7,395 bases of DNA from Lachnospiraceae bacterium UBA4381 (lineage in GTDB: Bacteria; Bacillota; Clostridia; Lachnospirales; Lachnospiraceae). This document shows, piece after piece, positions 1-6,147 of this stretch (its first letter is position 1; each line of letters begins with the position of its first letter). The notes beneath the pieces were generated by a model that had not been told where the DNA came from, ran no database searches, and saw only the letters and a program-made list of their open reading frames with translations. The stretch spans positions 1 through 7,395 of the forward strand of contig DGRT01000151.1 of NCBI GenBank assembly GCA_002391105.1. Reading direction: 5' to 3'. The translations under genes were made by a program, and so were the position numbers.

Positions 1-24
1 GCTATTTAATAAAATTACAGGCAG

Positions 25-92
25 GTTAATCTGATATGATAATTGTCTTGTTAATTCGGTATGATAACAGAAGTTAATTTGATACGATAACA
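25..92. repeat. Three direct copies of a 20-bp repeat
   Basis: Copies start at 25, 50 and 73, giving periods of 25 and 23 bp. Copies two and three fit GTTAATTYGRTAYGATAACA with three differences between them. Copy one matches except near its end, where it reads GATAATT instead of GATAACA. Each full copy is bounded by a short dyad, GTTA at one end and TAAC at the other. The array lies in a gene-free stretch beside the terminator at 124-156. Near-helical phasing and dyad ends suggest a binding array for a regulator of a gene beyond the left edge, but this is inference. It is too short and the spacers are too small for a CRISPR array. Confidence 0.6.
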
Positions 93-123
93 TGCCGTTT
101 ATAAATAAGACAACAGACATATA

Positions 124-156
124 AAAAACTCTCAGGCAGGTAGCCAGAGAGTTTTT
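124..156 (-). terminator. Intrinsic terminator after the aquaporin gene, probably bidirectional
   Basis: A perfect 10-bp inverted repeat (AAAAACTCTC at 124-133, GAGAGTTTTT at 147-156) encloses an inner GGC/GCC pairing (135-137 with 143-145), an A-A mismatch and a 5-nt loop. Because the arms begin with A-runs and end in T-runs, the RNA has a U-tract in either direction. It lies 47 bp past the aquaporin stop codon, so it most likely ends that transcript. It could also stop a convergent plus-strand gene from beyond the left edge. Confidence 0.85.
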
Positions 157-203
157 AAATATCATCTTTTAAAAGTAATCTCTATTAATGATGAATATAT
201 ATA

Positions 204-908
204 CTAGTTCTTTGCATCCTCCAGGAACTTATATACAAAGGCTGCAAGTGCTCCACCGATCATCGGTGCAATTATGAATACCCATACAACCTTAAGAGGT
301 CCAGCATTTCCTCCGATTGCTGCCACGATAGCTGGTCCAAGACTTCTGGCAGGATTTACACTTGTCCCTGTTAGTCCGATACCTATAATATGGATACCAA
401 CAAGTGTAAGACCTATGATCAGACCACCAAAGGAACCGTGTGACTGATTCTTTGAAGTAACTCCAAGTATAAGAATAACAAACAGGAAAGTAAGAATAAT
501 CTCAACCAGTATTCCTGCTCCAATACTCTCGTTAACACCTGCAAGTCCATTTGTTCCAAGTCCACCGGTTTTATCCTCTACTCCACCCATAGCAAAAATT
601 GCTGCAAGAAGACCTGATCCGGCAAGAGCTCCGAGAATCTGTGCAATTACATATCCGCAAAAATCAGTTACTGTCATCCCCCCACTCAGAAGCACCCCAA
701 GTGAAACAGCCGGATTTACATGACCTCCGGAGATATTACCAACTCCATAAGCCAAAGCTACAATAGCAAGACCAAATGCAAAAGCAGTCAGGATATATCC
801 ACAACCACTAGCAGCATCACAGCCTACCAGCATAGCAGTACCGCAGCCAATAAATACCAGCGTACAGGTACCAATAAACTCTGCAATGTACTTCTTCATT
901 CCTTCCAT
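204..908 (-). CDS. aqpZ: AqpZ-like aquaporin (MIP family water channel)
   Basis: A 234-residue integral membrane channel of the MIP family, predicted to let water cross the cytoplasmic membrane passively. Both pore signatures are present: HVNPAV (NPA at 65-67) and SVNPAR (NPA at 185-187), placed in two homologous halves with about six hydrophobic helices. Aligned by eye with E. coli AqpZ, the aromatic/arginine filter is F45, H173, T182 and R188, the set of a water-selective pore rather than a glycerol facilitator. The length is normal. The start at 908 is chosen because an AAGGAGG site (915-921) lies 6 nt upstream; the internal Met four codons in would be too far from it. The gene is followed by a strong hairpin and preceded by a 171-bp gap with two palindromes, so it probably has its own promoter, though readthrough from the upstream genes is possible. 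The symbol is by similarity only. Confidence 0.93.
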   Translation of the reverse strand: MEGMKKYIAEFIGTCTLVFIGCGTAMLVGCDAASGCGYILTAFAFGLAIVALAYGVGNISGGHVNPAVSLGVLLSGGMTVTDFCGYVIAQILGALAGSGLLAAIFAMGGVEDKTGGLGTNGLAGVNESIGAGILVEIILTFLFVILILGVTSKNQSHGSFGGLIIGLTLVGIHIIGIGLTGTSVNPARSLGPAIVAAIGGNAGPLKVVWVFIIAPMIGGALAAFVYKFLEDAKN

Positions 909-914
909 ACTCTA

Positions 915-921
915 CCTCCTT
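915..921 (-). promoter_or_regulatory. Ribosome binding site of the aquaporin gene
   Basis: The minus strand reads AAGGAGG, a perfect Shine-Dalgarno core, 6 nt before the ATG at 908. It selects this Met over the one three codons downstream. Confidence 0.85.
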
Positions 922-932
922 GATAATGAATT

Positions 933-945
933 ACGGTTAAACCGT
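933..945. promoter_or_regulatory. Perfect 13-bp palindrome upstream of the aquaporin
   Basis: ACGGTT-A-AACCGT is a perfect inverted repeat with one central base, 24 bp before the aquaporin start codon. If the TATTAA at 946-951 (minus strand) is the -10 box, the palindrome spans the transcription start, a typical repressor position. It has no U-tract, so it is not a terminator. The operator role is inferred. Confidence 0.5.
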
Positions 946-974
946 TTAATATGGGAAATATTCCCTTAAATAAC
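946..974 (-). promoter_or_regulatory. Candidate aquaporin promoter with a palindrome in the spacer
   Basis: On the minus strand a plausible -10 box (TATTAA, 946-951) lies 37 bp before the start codon. Only weak -35 candidates (TTATTT or GTTATT) occur at 16-17 bp spacing. Between them sits a second perfect palindrome, GGGAA-TAT-TTCCC (953-965). A poor -35 with an operator-like spacer suggests regulated expression. The assignment is by eye and could be wrong. Confidence 0.35.
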
Positions 975-1079
975 TGTCGATACAGATCTGCATAGTGCCG
1001 GAGCCGCCAAATAGTCTTTAGATTGCTATCAACTATCTCACTTCACAGGGCACTGATTCCCTTCCGGATTCAAGTCAGA

Positions 1080-1472
1080 TCATACAGACAGTATATTTCT
1101 TACTATACCCCAGACAATAAACATTATGATCCACCCACGCACGATAATCTTATTGACTCTATTCATTTTTTTCCGGGATTCATTAAGATAGAACATATAA
1201 ATGATTTCTCCCACGATAAATGGGAAAGAAATGAACATAAATATATTGTAATGGAAAGCTTGTCTTAAATCAAGTCTGGATGCAGAAAGAAGCATACGCG
1301 TCATACCACATGCAGGACACTGTATTCCAAACAAATCATGCAGATAACATCTCATGGCAAAGGGTGTATATGTTACCACGAAATAGTAAACTATACCACA
1401 AGCCATCAGAATCAATATATCTATGATTGTACGGGTAACTATACTTCTTTTATCCATACTATTACTATTCAT
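1080..1472 (-). CDS. DUF2752 family small membrane protein
   Basis: A 130-residue protein with three predicted membrane segments (about 15-35, 75-97 and 110-127). Between the first two lies the hallmark CPACGMTR motif (C52-R59), followed by a conserved-looking stretch ending in A-F-x-x-N. This CPxCGxTR signature matches the DUF2752 family; its biochemical function is not known to me. The paired cysteines could bind a metal or undergo redox chemistry, but nothing here proves it. The start at 1472 is supported by AGGGTGA (1480-1486), 7 nt upstream; the later Met at residue 6 lacks such a site. It begins 50 bp after the atpC stop on the same strand, with no convincing terminator between them (only an A/T-only AAAAG/CTTTT hairpin at 1506-1519), so it may be the last gene of the ATP synthase transcript. 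No clear terminator follows it either. Confidence 0.85.
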   Translation of the reverse strand: MNSNSMDKRSIVTRTIIDILILMACGIVYYFVVTYTPFAMRCYLHDLFGIQCPACGMTRMLLSASRLDLRQAFHYNIFMFISFPFIVGEIIYMFYLNESRKKMNRVNKIIVRGWIIMFIVWGIVRNILSV

Positions 1473-1522
1473 GTAAATATCACCCTGTAATTACATTCAC
1501 AAGAGAAAAGCATACTTTTAAA

Positions 1523-1930
1523 CTAATTAAGCGTGTCCTTCATCCTCATTCTGGCAATAGCTCTCTTCAGACTTGCCTCCGCGAGGGCGTGCTCACGGAT
1601 ACTCTTCTTCTGAAGCATAGCCTCTCTGGCAGCAGCTTCCTTCTCCCTGACTCTGGCTTCATCTATCTCATCAGGCCATTCAGCCGAGTCAACCAGTATA
1701 AGCACATCATTATCTTCTATTCTCATCATTCCATCTGAAAGCACAGCAGAGCCTTCGGTACCATCCGCATAACGGCATCTCATTATCCCCGGGACGATAG
1801 CCACCACAAGATTCTGATGATTTGCCAGTACACCATACTCTCCATCAACCGCAGGCACAGTAAGGGACTCCATCTCACCATCATAAAATGTATTATCCGC
1901 TTCCAGTATTTTTATCTTAAATGTTTTCAC
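1523..1930 (-). CDS. atpC: F1 ATP synthase subunit epsilon
   Basis: A 135-residue central-stalk subunit that sits with gamma at the base of F1, contacts the c ring and can inhibit ATP hydrolysis. The N-terminal ~84 residues are the beta-sandwich domain (F-Y-D-G-E-M, V-P-A-V-D-G-E-Y-G-V-L-A-N-H). The remainder is a charged helical hairpin ending in RAIARMRM. The hairpin opens with IDEAR (89-93), which resembles the I(L)DxxRA element that binds ATP in some Bacillus epsilon subunits, but the last position is Val rather than Ala. The start codon is GTG and overlaps the atpD stop by 4 bp (GTGA). AAAGGG at 1937-1942 lies 6 nt upstream. The overlap implies translational coupling with beta. The length is normal for the family. 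Confidence 0.95.
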   Translation of the reverse strand: MKTFKIKILEADNTFYDGEMESLTVPAVDGEYGVLANHQNLVVAIVPGIMRCRYADGTEGSAVLSDGMMRIEDNDVLILVDSAEWPDEIDEARVREKEAAAREAMLQKKSIREHALAEASLKRAIARMRMKDTLN

Positions 1931-3318
1931 ATCAATCCCTTTGCCTTTACTTTAGCATCATCTATAGTTCCTACATTATAGAATGCAGCCTCCGGAAGAT
2001 CATCAACCTCACCGGCTATAATAGCAGCAAAGCCCTTTACTGTCTCTCTTACAGGGACATATACACCATCATTTCCGGTAAATTTCTCAGCAACAAACAT
2101 AGGCTGCGCCAGAAATCTCTGGATCTTACGAGCCCTGGATACTACAAGCTTATCTCCATCTGAAAGCTCATCCATACCAAGAATAGCAATGATATCCTGA
2201 AGCTCATTATACTTCTGAAGATATTCCTGAACCTCTCTTGCAACTCTGTAATGCTCCTCTCCTACAACCTCTGCCTCCAGTATTCTGGAGGTTGATGAAA
2301 GCGGATCAACCGCAGGATAGATACCCTGTTCAGCTATTTTACGGCTGAGAACTGTAGTTGCATCCAGATGGGTAAATGTAGTTGCAGGCGCGGGATCTGT
2401 CAGGTCATCTGCAGGCACATATACAGCCTGTACCGACGTTACCGATCCTTTTGATGTTGATGTGATTCTCTCCTGCAATGCACCCATTTCCTGAGCAAGT
2501 GTCGGCTGATAGCCTACAGCAGAAGGCATACGTCCCAGAAGTGTAGAAACCTCTGAACCAGCCTGAACGAATCTGAATATGTTATCTATAAAGAGCAGTA
2601 CATCTCTGTTCTCTACATCTCTGAAATACTCTGCCATAGTAAGTCCGGTTAGGGCAACTCTCATACGAACTCCGGGAGACTCATTCATCTGCCCAAAGAC
2701 CATGGCTGTCTTATCAATAGTTCCGCTCTCCTTCATCTCGTTCCAGAGATCGTTACCCTCACGGCTACGCTCTCCAACTCCGGTAAATATGGAATATCCT
2801 CCATGCTCCATGGCGACATTATGTATAAGCTCCTGAATAAGAACTGTTTTACCAACTCCGGCACCACCAAAAAGTCCGATCTTACCACCCTTTGCATATG
2901 GTTCCAGAAGGTCGATGACCTTGATTCCGGTTTCAAGTATCTGAACCGCCACACTCTGTTCCTCAAATGCGGGAGCCGGTCGGTGTATCTCCCATCTTTC
3001 CACCGAATCAGGTATCTCGCTTCCTCCATCTATCGGATTTCCAAGAACATTGAACATTCTTCCTATGGTAGCCTCGCCCACAGGTACATTTATACCCTTA
3101 CCTGTCGCTGTTACCTCCATATTTCTTGATAAGCCCTCGCTGGCTGAAAGAATGATACACCTTACAGTATTGTCTTTAAGAAGCTGAGCTACCTCCATTA
3201 TTCTGGTCTCACCCTGTACCTCTACACTAAGCGCTTCTCTCAGCTTGGGCATGGTACCTTCTTCAAATCTTACATCTATAACAGGTCCCGAAACCTGCAC
3301 TATCTTTCCTTTACTCAA
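1927..3318 (-). CDS. atpD: F1 ATP synthase catalytic subunit beta
   Basis: A 463-residue catalytic subunit; three copies alternate with alpha in the cytoplasmic F1 head and make or hydrolyse ATP. The order is an N-terminal beta-barrel (about 1-80), the nucleotide-binding domain and a C-terminal helical domain. Visible residues include Walker A GGAGVGKT (151-158, Lys157), catalytic Glu183 in GERSREG, Walker B LLFIDN (241-246) and the family signature PAVDPLSSTS (335-344). The gamma-contact loop normally written DELSEED reads DELSDGD (383-389), a mild change. The start codon is TTG: MSKGKIVQV fits the family's N-terminus, an in-frame stop lies a short way upstream with no ATG between, and AGAGG (3328-3332) lies 9 nt before. 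The 96-bp gap from atpG contains a tandem TTTCATAA (3343-3359). The gene overlaps atpC by 4 bp. Confidence 0.98.
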   Translation of the reverse strand: MSKGKIVQVSGPVIDVRFEEGTMPKLREALSVEVQGETRIMEVAQLLKDNTVRCIILSASEGLSRNMEVTATGKGINVPVGEATIGRMFNVLGNPIDGGSEIPDSVERWEIHRPAPAFEEQSVAVQILETGIKVIDLLEPYAKGGKIGLFGGAGVGKTVLIQELIHNVAMEHGGYSIFTGVGERSREGNDLWNEMKESGTIDKTAMVFGQMNESPGVRMRVALTGLTMAEYFRDVENRDVLLFIDNIFRFVQAGSEVSTLLGRMPSAVGYQPTLAQEMGALQERITSTSKGSVTSVQAVYVPADDLTDPAPATTFTHLDATTVLSRKIAEQGIYPAVDPLSSTSRILEAEVVGEEHYRVAREVQEYLQKYNELQDIIAILGMDELSDGDKLVVSRARKIQRFLAQPMFVAEKFTGNDGVYVPVRETVKGFAAIIAGEVDDLPEAAFYNVGTIDDAKVKAKGLM

Positions 3319-3414
3319 CCTTCTATACCTCTGGTATTATATTTTCATAAGTTTCATAAATATTATGTGCTATTGGAGCTAAAATCACCTTCACCTACTG
3401 AGTAAGCTACGGTA

Positions 3415-4299
3415 TCAATTATGCTTCTGCGCCTTAGCTCCTGCAGCAACCTCTGTAATCTCCTGAGTTATAGCCGCCTGTCTTGCTCTGTTATACTCTA
3501 TGGAAAGGCTCGCAAGCATTTCCTCAGCATTCTTATTGGCAGAGTTCATAGCTGTCATACGGGCGTTCTGCTCAGCACAAAAGCTGTCAACAAGCGCACC
3601 ATATATATAACCTGCTACATATCCGACTATTACTCTGTTCAGCACCTCATCTACAGATGGATAGAATTCATAATTCATATCCTTCTCGTTCTTATTCTCC
3701 TGCTTAGTCCAGAACTCCCGTCTGTCAAAAGGAAGCAGTCTCACCTTCTTCACAACAGAGCTTATCTCATTTTCCATATCACTATAGATAAGCCTGATCT
3801 CATCTACCTGCTTGGTATTATACTGTTCCAGCAGTATGGATGATATCTCTCTGGCTCTTGAAAAGCTTGGATTCTGGGCGGTATAGAGAAATGACTGTTC
3901 TATAGGAATCTTACCCTTCTGGAAGTAGCGTCTTCCATACTCTCCTACCACATATAGCTTTACCTTCTTATGCCGGGCCATCTCCTCTTCTGCAAGCTTA
4001 AGAACATTATGGTTGTATGAGCCAGCAAGTCCTTTATCTGCAGTGATTATAAGATATGCATAGGTTTCTGCCGGCTTCCTGCCTGTTTTGGGATAGAAAT
4101 ATGGACTCTTGACATCTATAACCGTCTGGAATATACGCTTGATCTCACTTTCCTGTCTCTCAAAATACGGACGTGTACGGTCAAGCTCCTCCTTTGCCTT
4201 ACGAAGCTTGGTAGAGGATATAAGATACATGGCACTGGTAATCTTCTGAGTATTGCTGACACTGTTTATTCTGTTTTTTATCTCTCTAGCATTTGCCAT
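3415..4299 (-). CDS. atpG: F1 ATP synthase subunit gamma
   Basis: A 294-residue rotor shaft that turns inside the alpha3beta3 head and couples c-ring rotation to catalysis. The N-terminal helix (REIKNRINSVSNTQKITSAM, 5-24) and the C-terminal helix (from about 240, ending with the signature ITQEITEVAAGAKA at 277-290) form the usual coiled coil. Between them lies the Rossmann-like domain (LIITADKGLAGSYN, 83-96). The length is typical. The start is the ATG at 4299 with AGGTAG (4306-4311) 6 nt upstream. It sits between atpA (81-bp gap) and atpD (96-bp gap), as in the standard F1 order. A charged stretch around 200-208 (ENKNEKDMN) looks like a surface loop. No truncation is visible. Confidence 0.97.
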   Translation of the reverse strand: MANAREIKNRINSVSNTQKITSAMYLISSTKLRKAKEELDRTRPYFERQESEIKRIFQTVIDVKSPYFYPKTGRKPAETYAYLIITADKGLAGSYNHNVLKLAEEEMARHKKVKLYVVGEYGRRYFQKGKIPIEQSFLYTAQNPSFSRAREISSILLEQYNTKQVDEIRLIYSDMENEISSVVKKVRLLPFDRREFWTKQENKNEKDMNYEFYPSVDEVLNRVIVGYVAGYIYGALVDSFCAEQNARMTAMNSANKNAEEMLASLSIEYNRARQAAITQEITEVAAGAKAQKHN

Positions 4300-4309
4300 A
4301 TTATTCTAC

Positions 4310-4408
4310 CTGACTAAAATATATCCACTATACTATTCCGTCTGTCTGAAATATATCCTGTTAGTATATGATATGTCTTATTAATCTGTCTGACTTAAAA
4401 ATGTATCC
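4310..4408. repeat. Degenerate direct repeats in the atpA-atpG junction
   Basis: CTGACTAAAATATATCC (4310-4326) and CTGTCTGAAATATATCC (4342-4358) match at 15 of 17 positions, 32 bp apart. A looser third copy, CTGACTTAAAAATGTATCC (4390-4408), covers the last codons of atpA. A 7-bp inverted repeat (TATACTA at 4329-4335, TAGTATA at 4362-4368) brackets the second copy and could form a weak RNA hairpin. The meaning is unknown: local duplication, an RNA-processing site or chance in AT-rich DNA. Confidence 0.45.
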
Positions 4409-6147
4409 CTGCATTTCTGAGATTCCTTAATGATAAGCTCCTTATCAGAATCAGATAATACTCCATCACTATCGATTCTCTTGCAAAGATCCAATTCATT
4501 TTCATGAAAATACTTCAGAAGAGCAGTCCTGAAGTCATCCAGATCATCAATCGGTACATCCTGCATTACATGAGCGGTTGCAGACACCAGAAGTATAACC
4601 TGTTCATGAGTCTTGAACGGACTGTTCTGCGGCTGACGAAGAAGTCTCATAAGTCCCTGTCCATATGCAAGCTGTTTCTTGGTAGTTTCGTCCAGATCAC
4701 TGGAGAACTGTGTAAATATCTCCATTTCCCTGTACTGTGCAAGATCCAGTCTGATACTTCCTGCTGCCTTCTTCATAGCCTTGGTCTGTGCTGCACCACC
4801 AACACGGGATACAGACAGACCGACATTAACCGCAGGTCTCTGACCTACGAAGAACAGGTCACTCTCTAAGAATATCTGACCATCAGTAATGGAAATGATA
4901 TTTGTAGGAATATATGCAGATACATCTCCTGCCTGTGTCTCTACTATAGGAAGAGCAGTGATACTTCCTCCACCTGCTTCCTCCGACAATCTGGCAGATC
5001 TCTCCAGAAGTCTTGAGTGAAGATAGAATACATCACCGGGATATGCCTCACGCCCCGGAGATCTCTCCAGAAGAAGTGACAATGCTCTGTAAGCTATAGC
5101 ATGCTTTGACAGATCATCATAAACTATAAGAACATCCTTGCCCTTATACATAAAATATTCACCAAGCGCCGCGCCGGCATATGGTGCTATATATTGAATA
5201 GGTGCTGTCTCAGAAGCATTTGCCGCTACAACTATTGTATATTCAAGTGCACCCTTCTTTCTAAGTGTTCCAACAAGCTGTGCCACACTACTGGCTTTCT
5301 GACCTATAGCAACATAGATACATATGACCTCATTATCCTTCTGATTAAGGATAGTATCTATTGCTATGGCGGTCTTTCCGGTCTGTCTGTCGCCTATGAT
5401 AAGCTCTCTCTGTCCACGTCCTATAGGGAACATGGAGTCAATAGCAAGGATTCCTGTATTCATCGGTGAATCGACAGATTTTCTTTCAACTATTCCGGGT
5501 GCAGGTGACTCTACAGGACGATATCCGTCCGCTATTATCTCGCCCAGACCATCTATAGGATTACCCAGCGGATCCACAACTCTTCCCAGAAACTTCTCGC
5601 CTACCGGTATTCCGGCAGTTTTCTTGGTTCGTCTTACCCTGCTTCCGGTAACTACCTGTGTATCATCACCAAATAAAATGATACCTATCTCTTTCTCTCT
5701 GAGATCCTGTACCATTCCTCTTACACCGGATTCAAATATAACTATCTCTCCATACCTTACAGAGCTGAGACCATCTGCGACAACTATACCATCACCTACA
5801 GTAAGAACTCTTCCCTCTTCCTCTGCATAGGCATTGGCAGTAAAATCAGATACTGCCGACTTTATAAGCGGGATAAGTTCGCTCTCCGAGGTTCCGGGAG
5901 TAACATTCAGACTTCCCATTTTCTCCTTCAACTGGAGAAATCTTCCTTCATTGGTCCAGTCATAAACCTCTTCACCAACAAAGAGCTTGAAGCCGCCCTC
6001 GATAGTTTTGTCCTCTATCCATTCCAGGCTGACTTCCTGTTCATATTTTCTTTTCAGAAAACTGACAAAACGCTCAAACTGCTGATCGCTTGGTTTCTCA
6101 GGAGCATAAAGCTTTGCCAGAACTACACCTACGTCCTTATCAGCCAT
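4381..6147 (-). CDS. atpA: F1 ATP synthase subunit alpha with N-terminal delta-like domain
   Basis: A 588-residue non-catalytic head subunit, about 80 longer than usual. Residues about 1-77 resemble the C-terminal domain of subunit delta. From about 78 the protein is ordinary alpha: a helix with E-S-E-L-I-P-L-I-K, a beta-barrel (VLTVGDGIVVADGL), Walker A GDRQTGKT (252-259), Walker B region LIVYDD (340-345) and the signature PAVNVGLSVS (438-447), followed by the arginine finger R448. The start at 6147 (MADKD) is chosen over an upstream in-frame Met at 6186 because AAAGGAG (6156-6162) lies 8 nt before it; the longer form would reach deep into atpF without a good site. It overlaps the atpF stop by 8 bp (ATGGCTGA), so translation is probably coupled. 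No separate atpH lies before it. The alpha identity is certain; the delta-like part is highly likely from alignment by eye. Confidence 0.97.
   Translation of the reverse strand: MADKDVGVVLAKLYAPEKPSDQQFERFVSFLKRKYEQEVSLEWIEDKTIEGGFKLFVGEEVYDWTNEGRFLQLKEKMGSLNVTPGTSESELIPLIKSAVSDFTANAYAEEEGRVLTVGDGIVVADGLSSVRYGEIVIFESGVRGMVQDLREKEIGIILFGDDTQVVTGSRVRRTKKTAGIPVGEKFLGRVVDPLGNPIDGLGEIIADGYRPVESPAPGIVERKSVDSPMNTGILAIDSMFPIGRGQRELIIGDRQTGKTAIAIDTILNQKDNEVICIYVAIGQKASSVAQLVGTLRKKGALEYTIVVAANASETAPIQYIAPYAGAALGEYFMYKGKDVLIVYDDLSKHAIAYRALSLLLERSPGREAYPGDVFYLHSRLLERSARLSEEAGGGSITALPIVETQAGDVSAYIPTNIISITDGQIFLESDLFFVGQRPAVNVGLSVSRVGGAAQTKAMKKAAGSIRLDLAQYREMEIFTQFSSDLDETTKKQLAYGQGLMRLLRQPQNSPFKTHEQVILLVSATAHVMQDVPIDDLDDFRTALLKYFHENELDLCKRIDSDGVLSDSDKELIIKESQKCRDTFLSQTD
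5917..6147 (-). other. Delta (OSCP) C-terminal domain encoded at the 5' end of atpA
   Basis: Alpha residues 1-77 align in order with the C-terminal domain of E. coli delta: S-D-Q-Q (20-23) with S-E-Q-Q; a helix ending L-K-R-K; a V-S-L strand (39-41) with V-K-L; E-D-K-T-I-E-G-G-F (45-53) with the D-x-x-x-x-x-G turn; V-G-E-E-V-Y-D (57-63) with A-G-D-M-V-I-D; and E-G-R-F-L-Q-L-K (67-74) with R-G-R-L-E-R-L-A. In known enzymes this domain binds the C-termini of the b subunits. The delta N-terminal six-helix bundle, which binds the alpha N-termini, is missing. The join to alpha is immediate, with little linker visible. Confidence 0.85.

Noticed and set aside
25..92. CRISPR array
   Set aside because: The repeats are only 20 bp, diverged, and separated by 3-5 bp, far too short for spacers.
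18..141. Exact 9-bp repeat CAGGCAGGT at 18-26 and 133-141
   Set aside because: The second copy is in the terminator loop and the match is short, so chance is sufficient.
204..908. Glycerol facilitator (GlpF) instead of aquaporin
   Set aside because: The filter residues F45/H173/T182/R188 match AqpZ; GlpF has Trp/Gly/Phe/Arg and a longer loop insertion after the second NPA.
1023..1079. Terminator after the DUF2752 gene
   Set aside because: Short GGG/CCC pairings can be drawn, but none has a long stem followed by a T-run on the minus strand.
1506..1519. Terminator between atpC and the DUF2752 gene
   Set aside because: The AAAAG/CTTTT hairpin has a single GC pair per arm and no proper U-tract, so it is unlikely to stop transcription.
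3421..3843. Plus-strand 140-codon open frame opposite atpG
   Set aside because: It is an antisense shadow of gamma; the Cys/Leu/Ser-rich product has no recognisable domain.
5366..5830. Plus-strand 154-codon open frame opposite atpA
   Set aside because: It lies wholly antisense to a highly conserved gene and the translation looks like no known protein.
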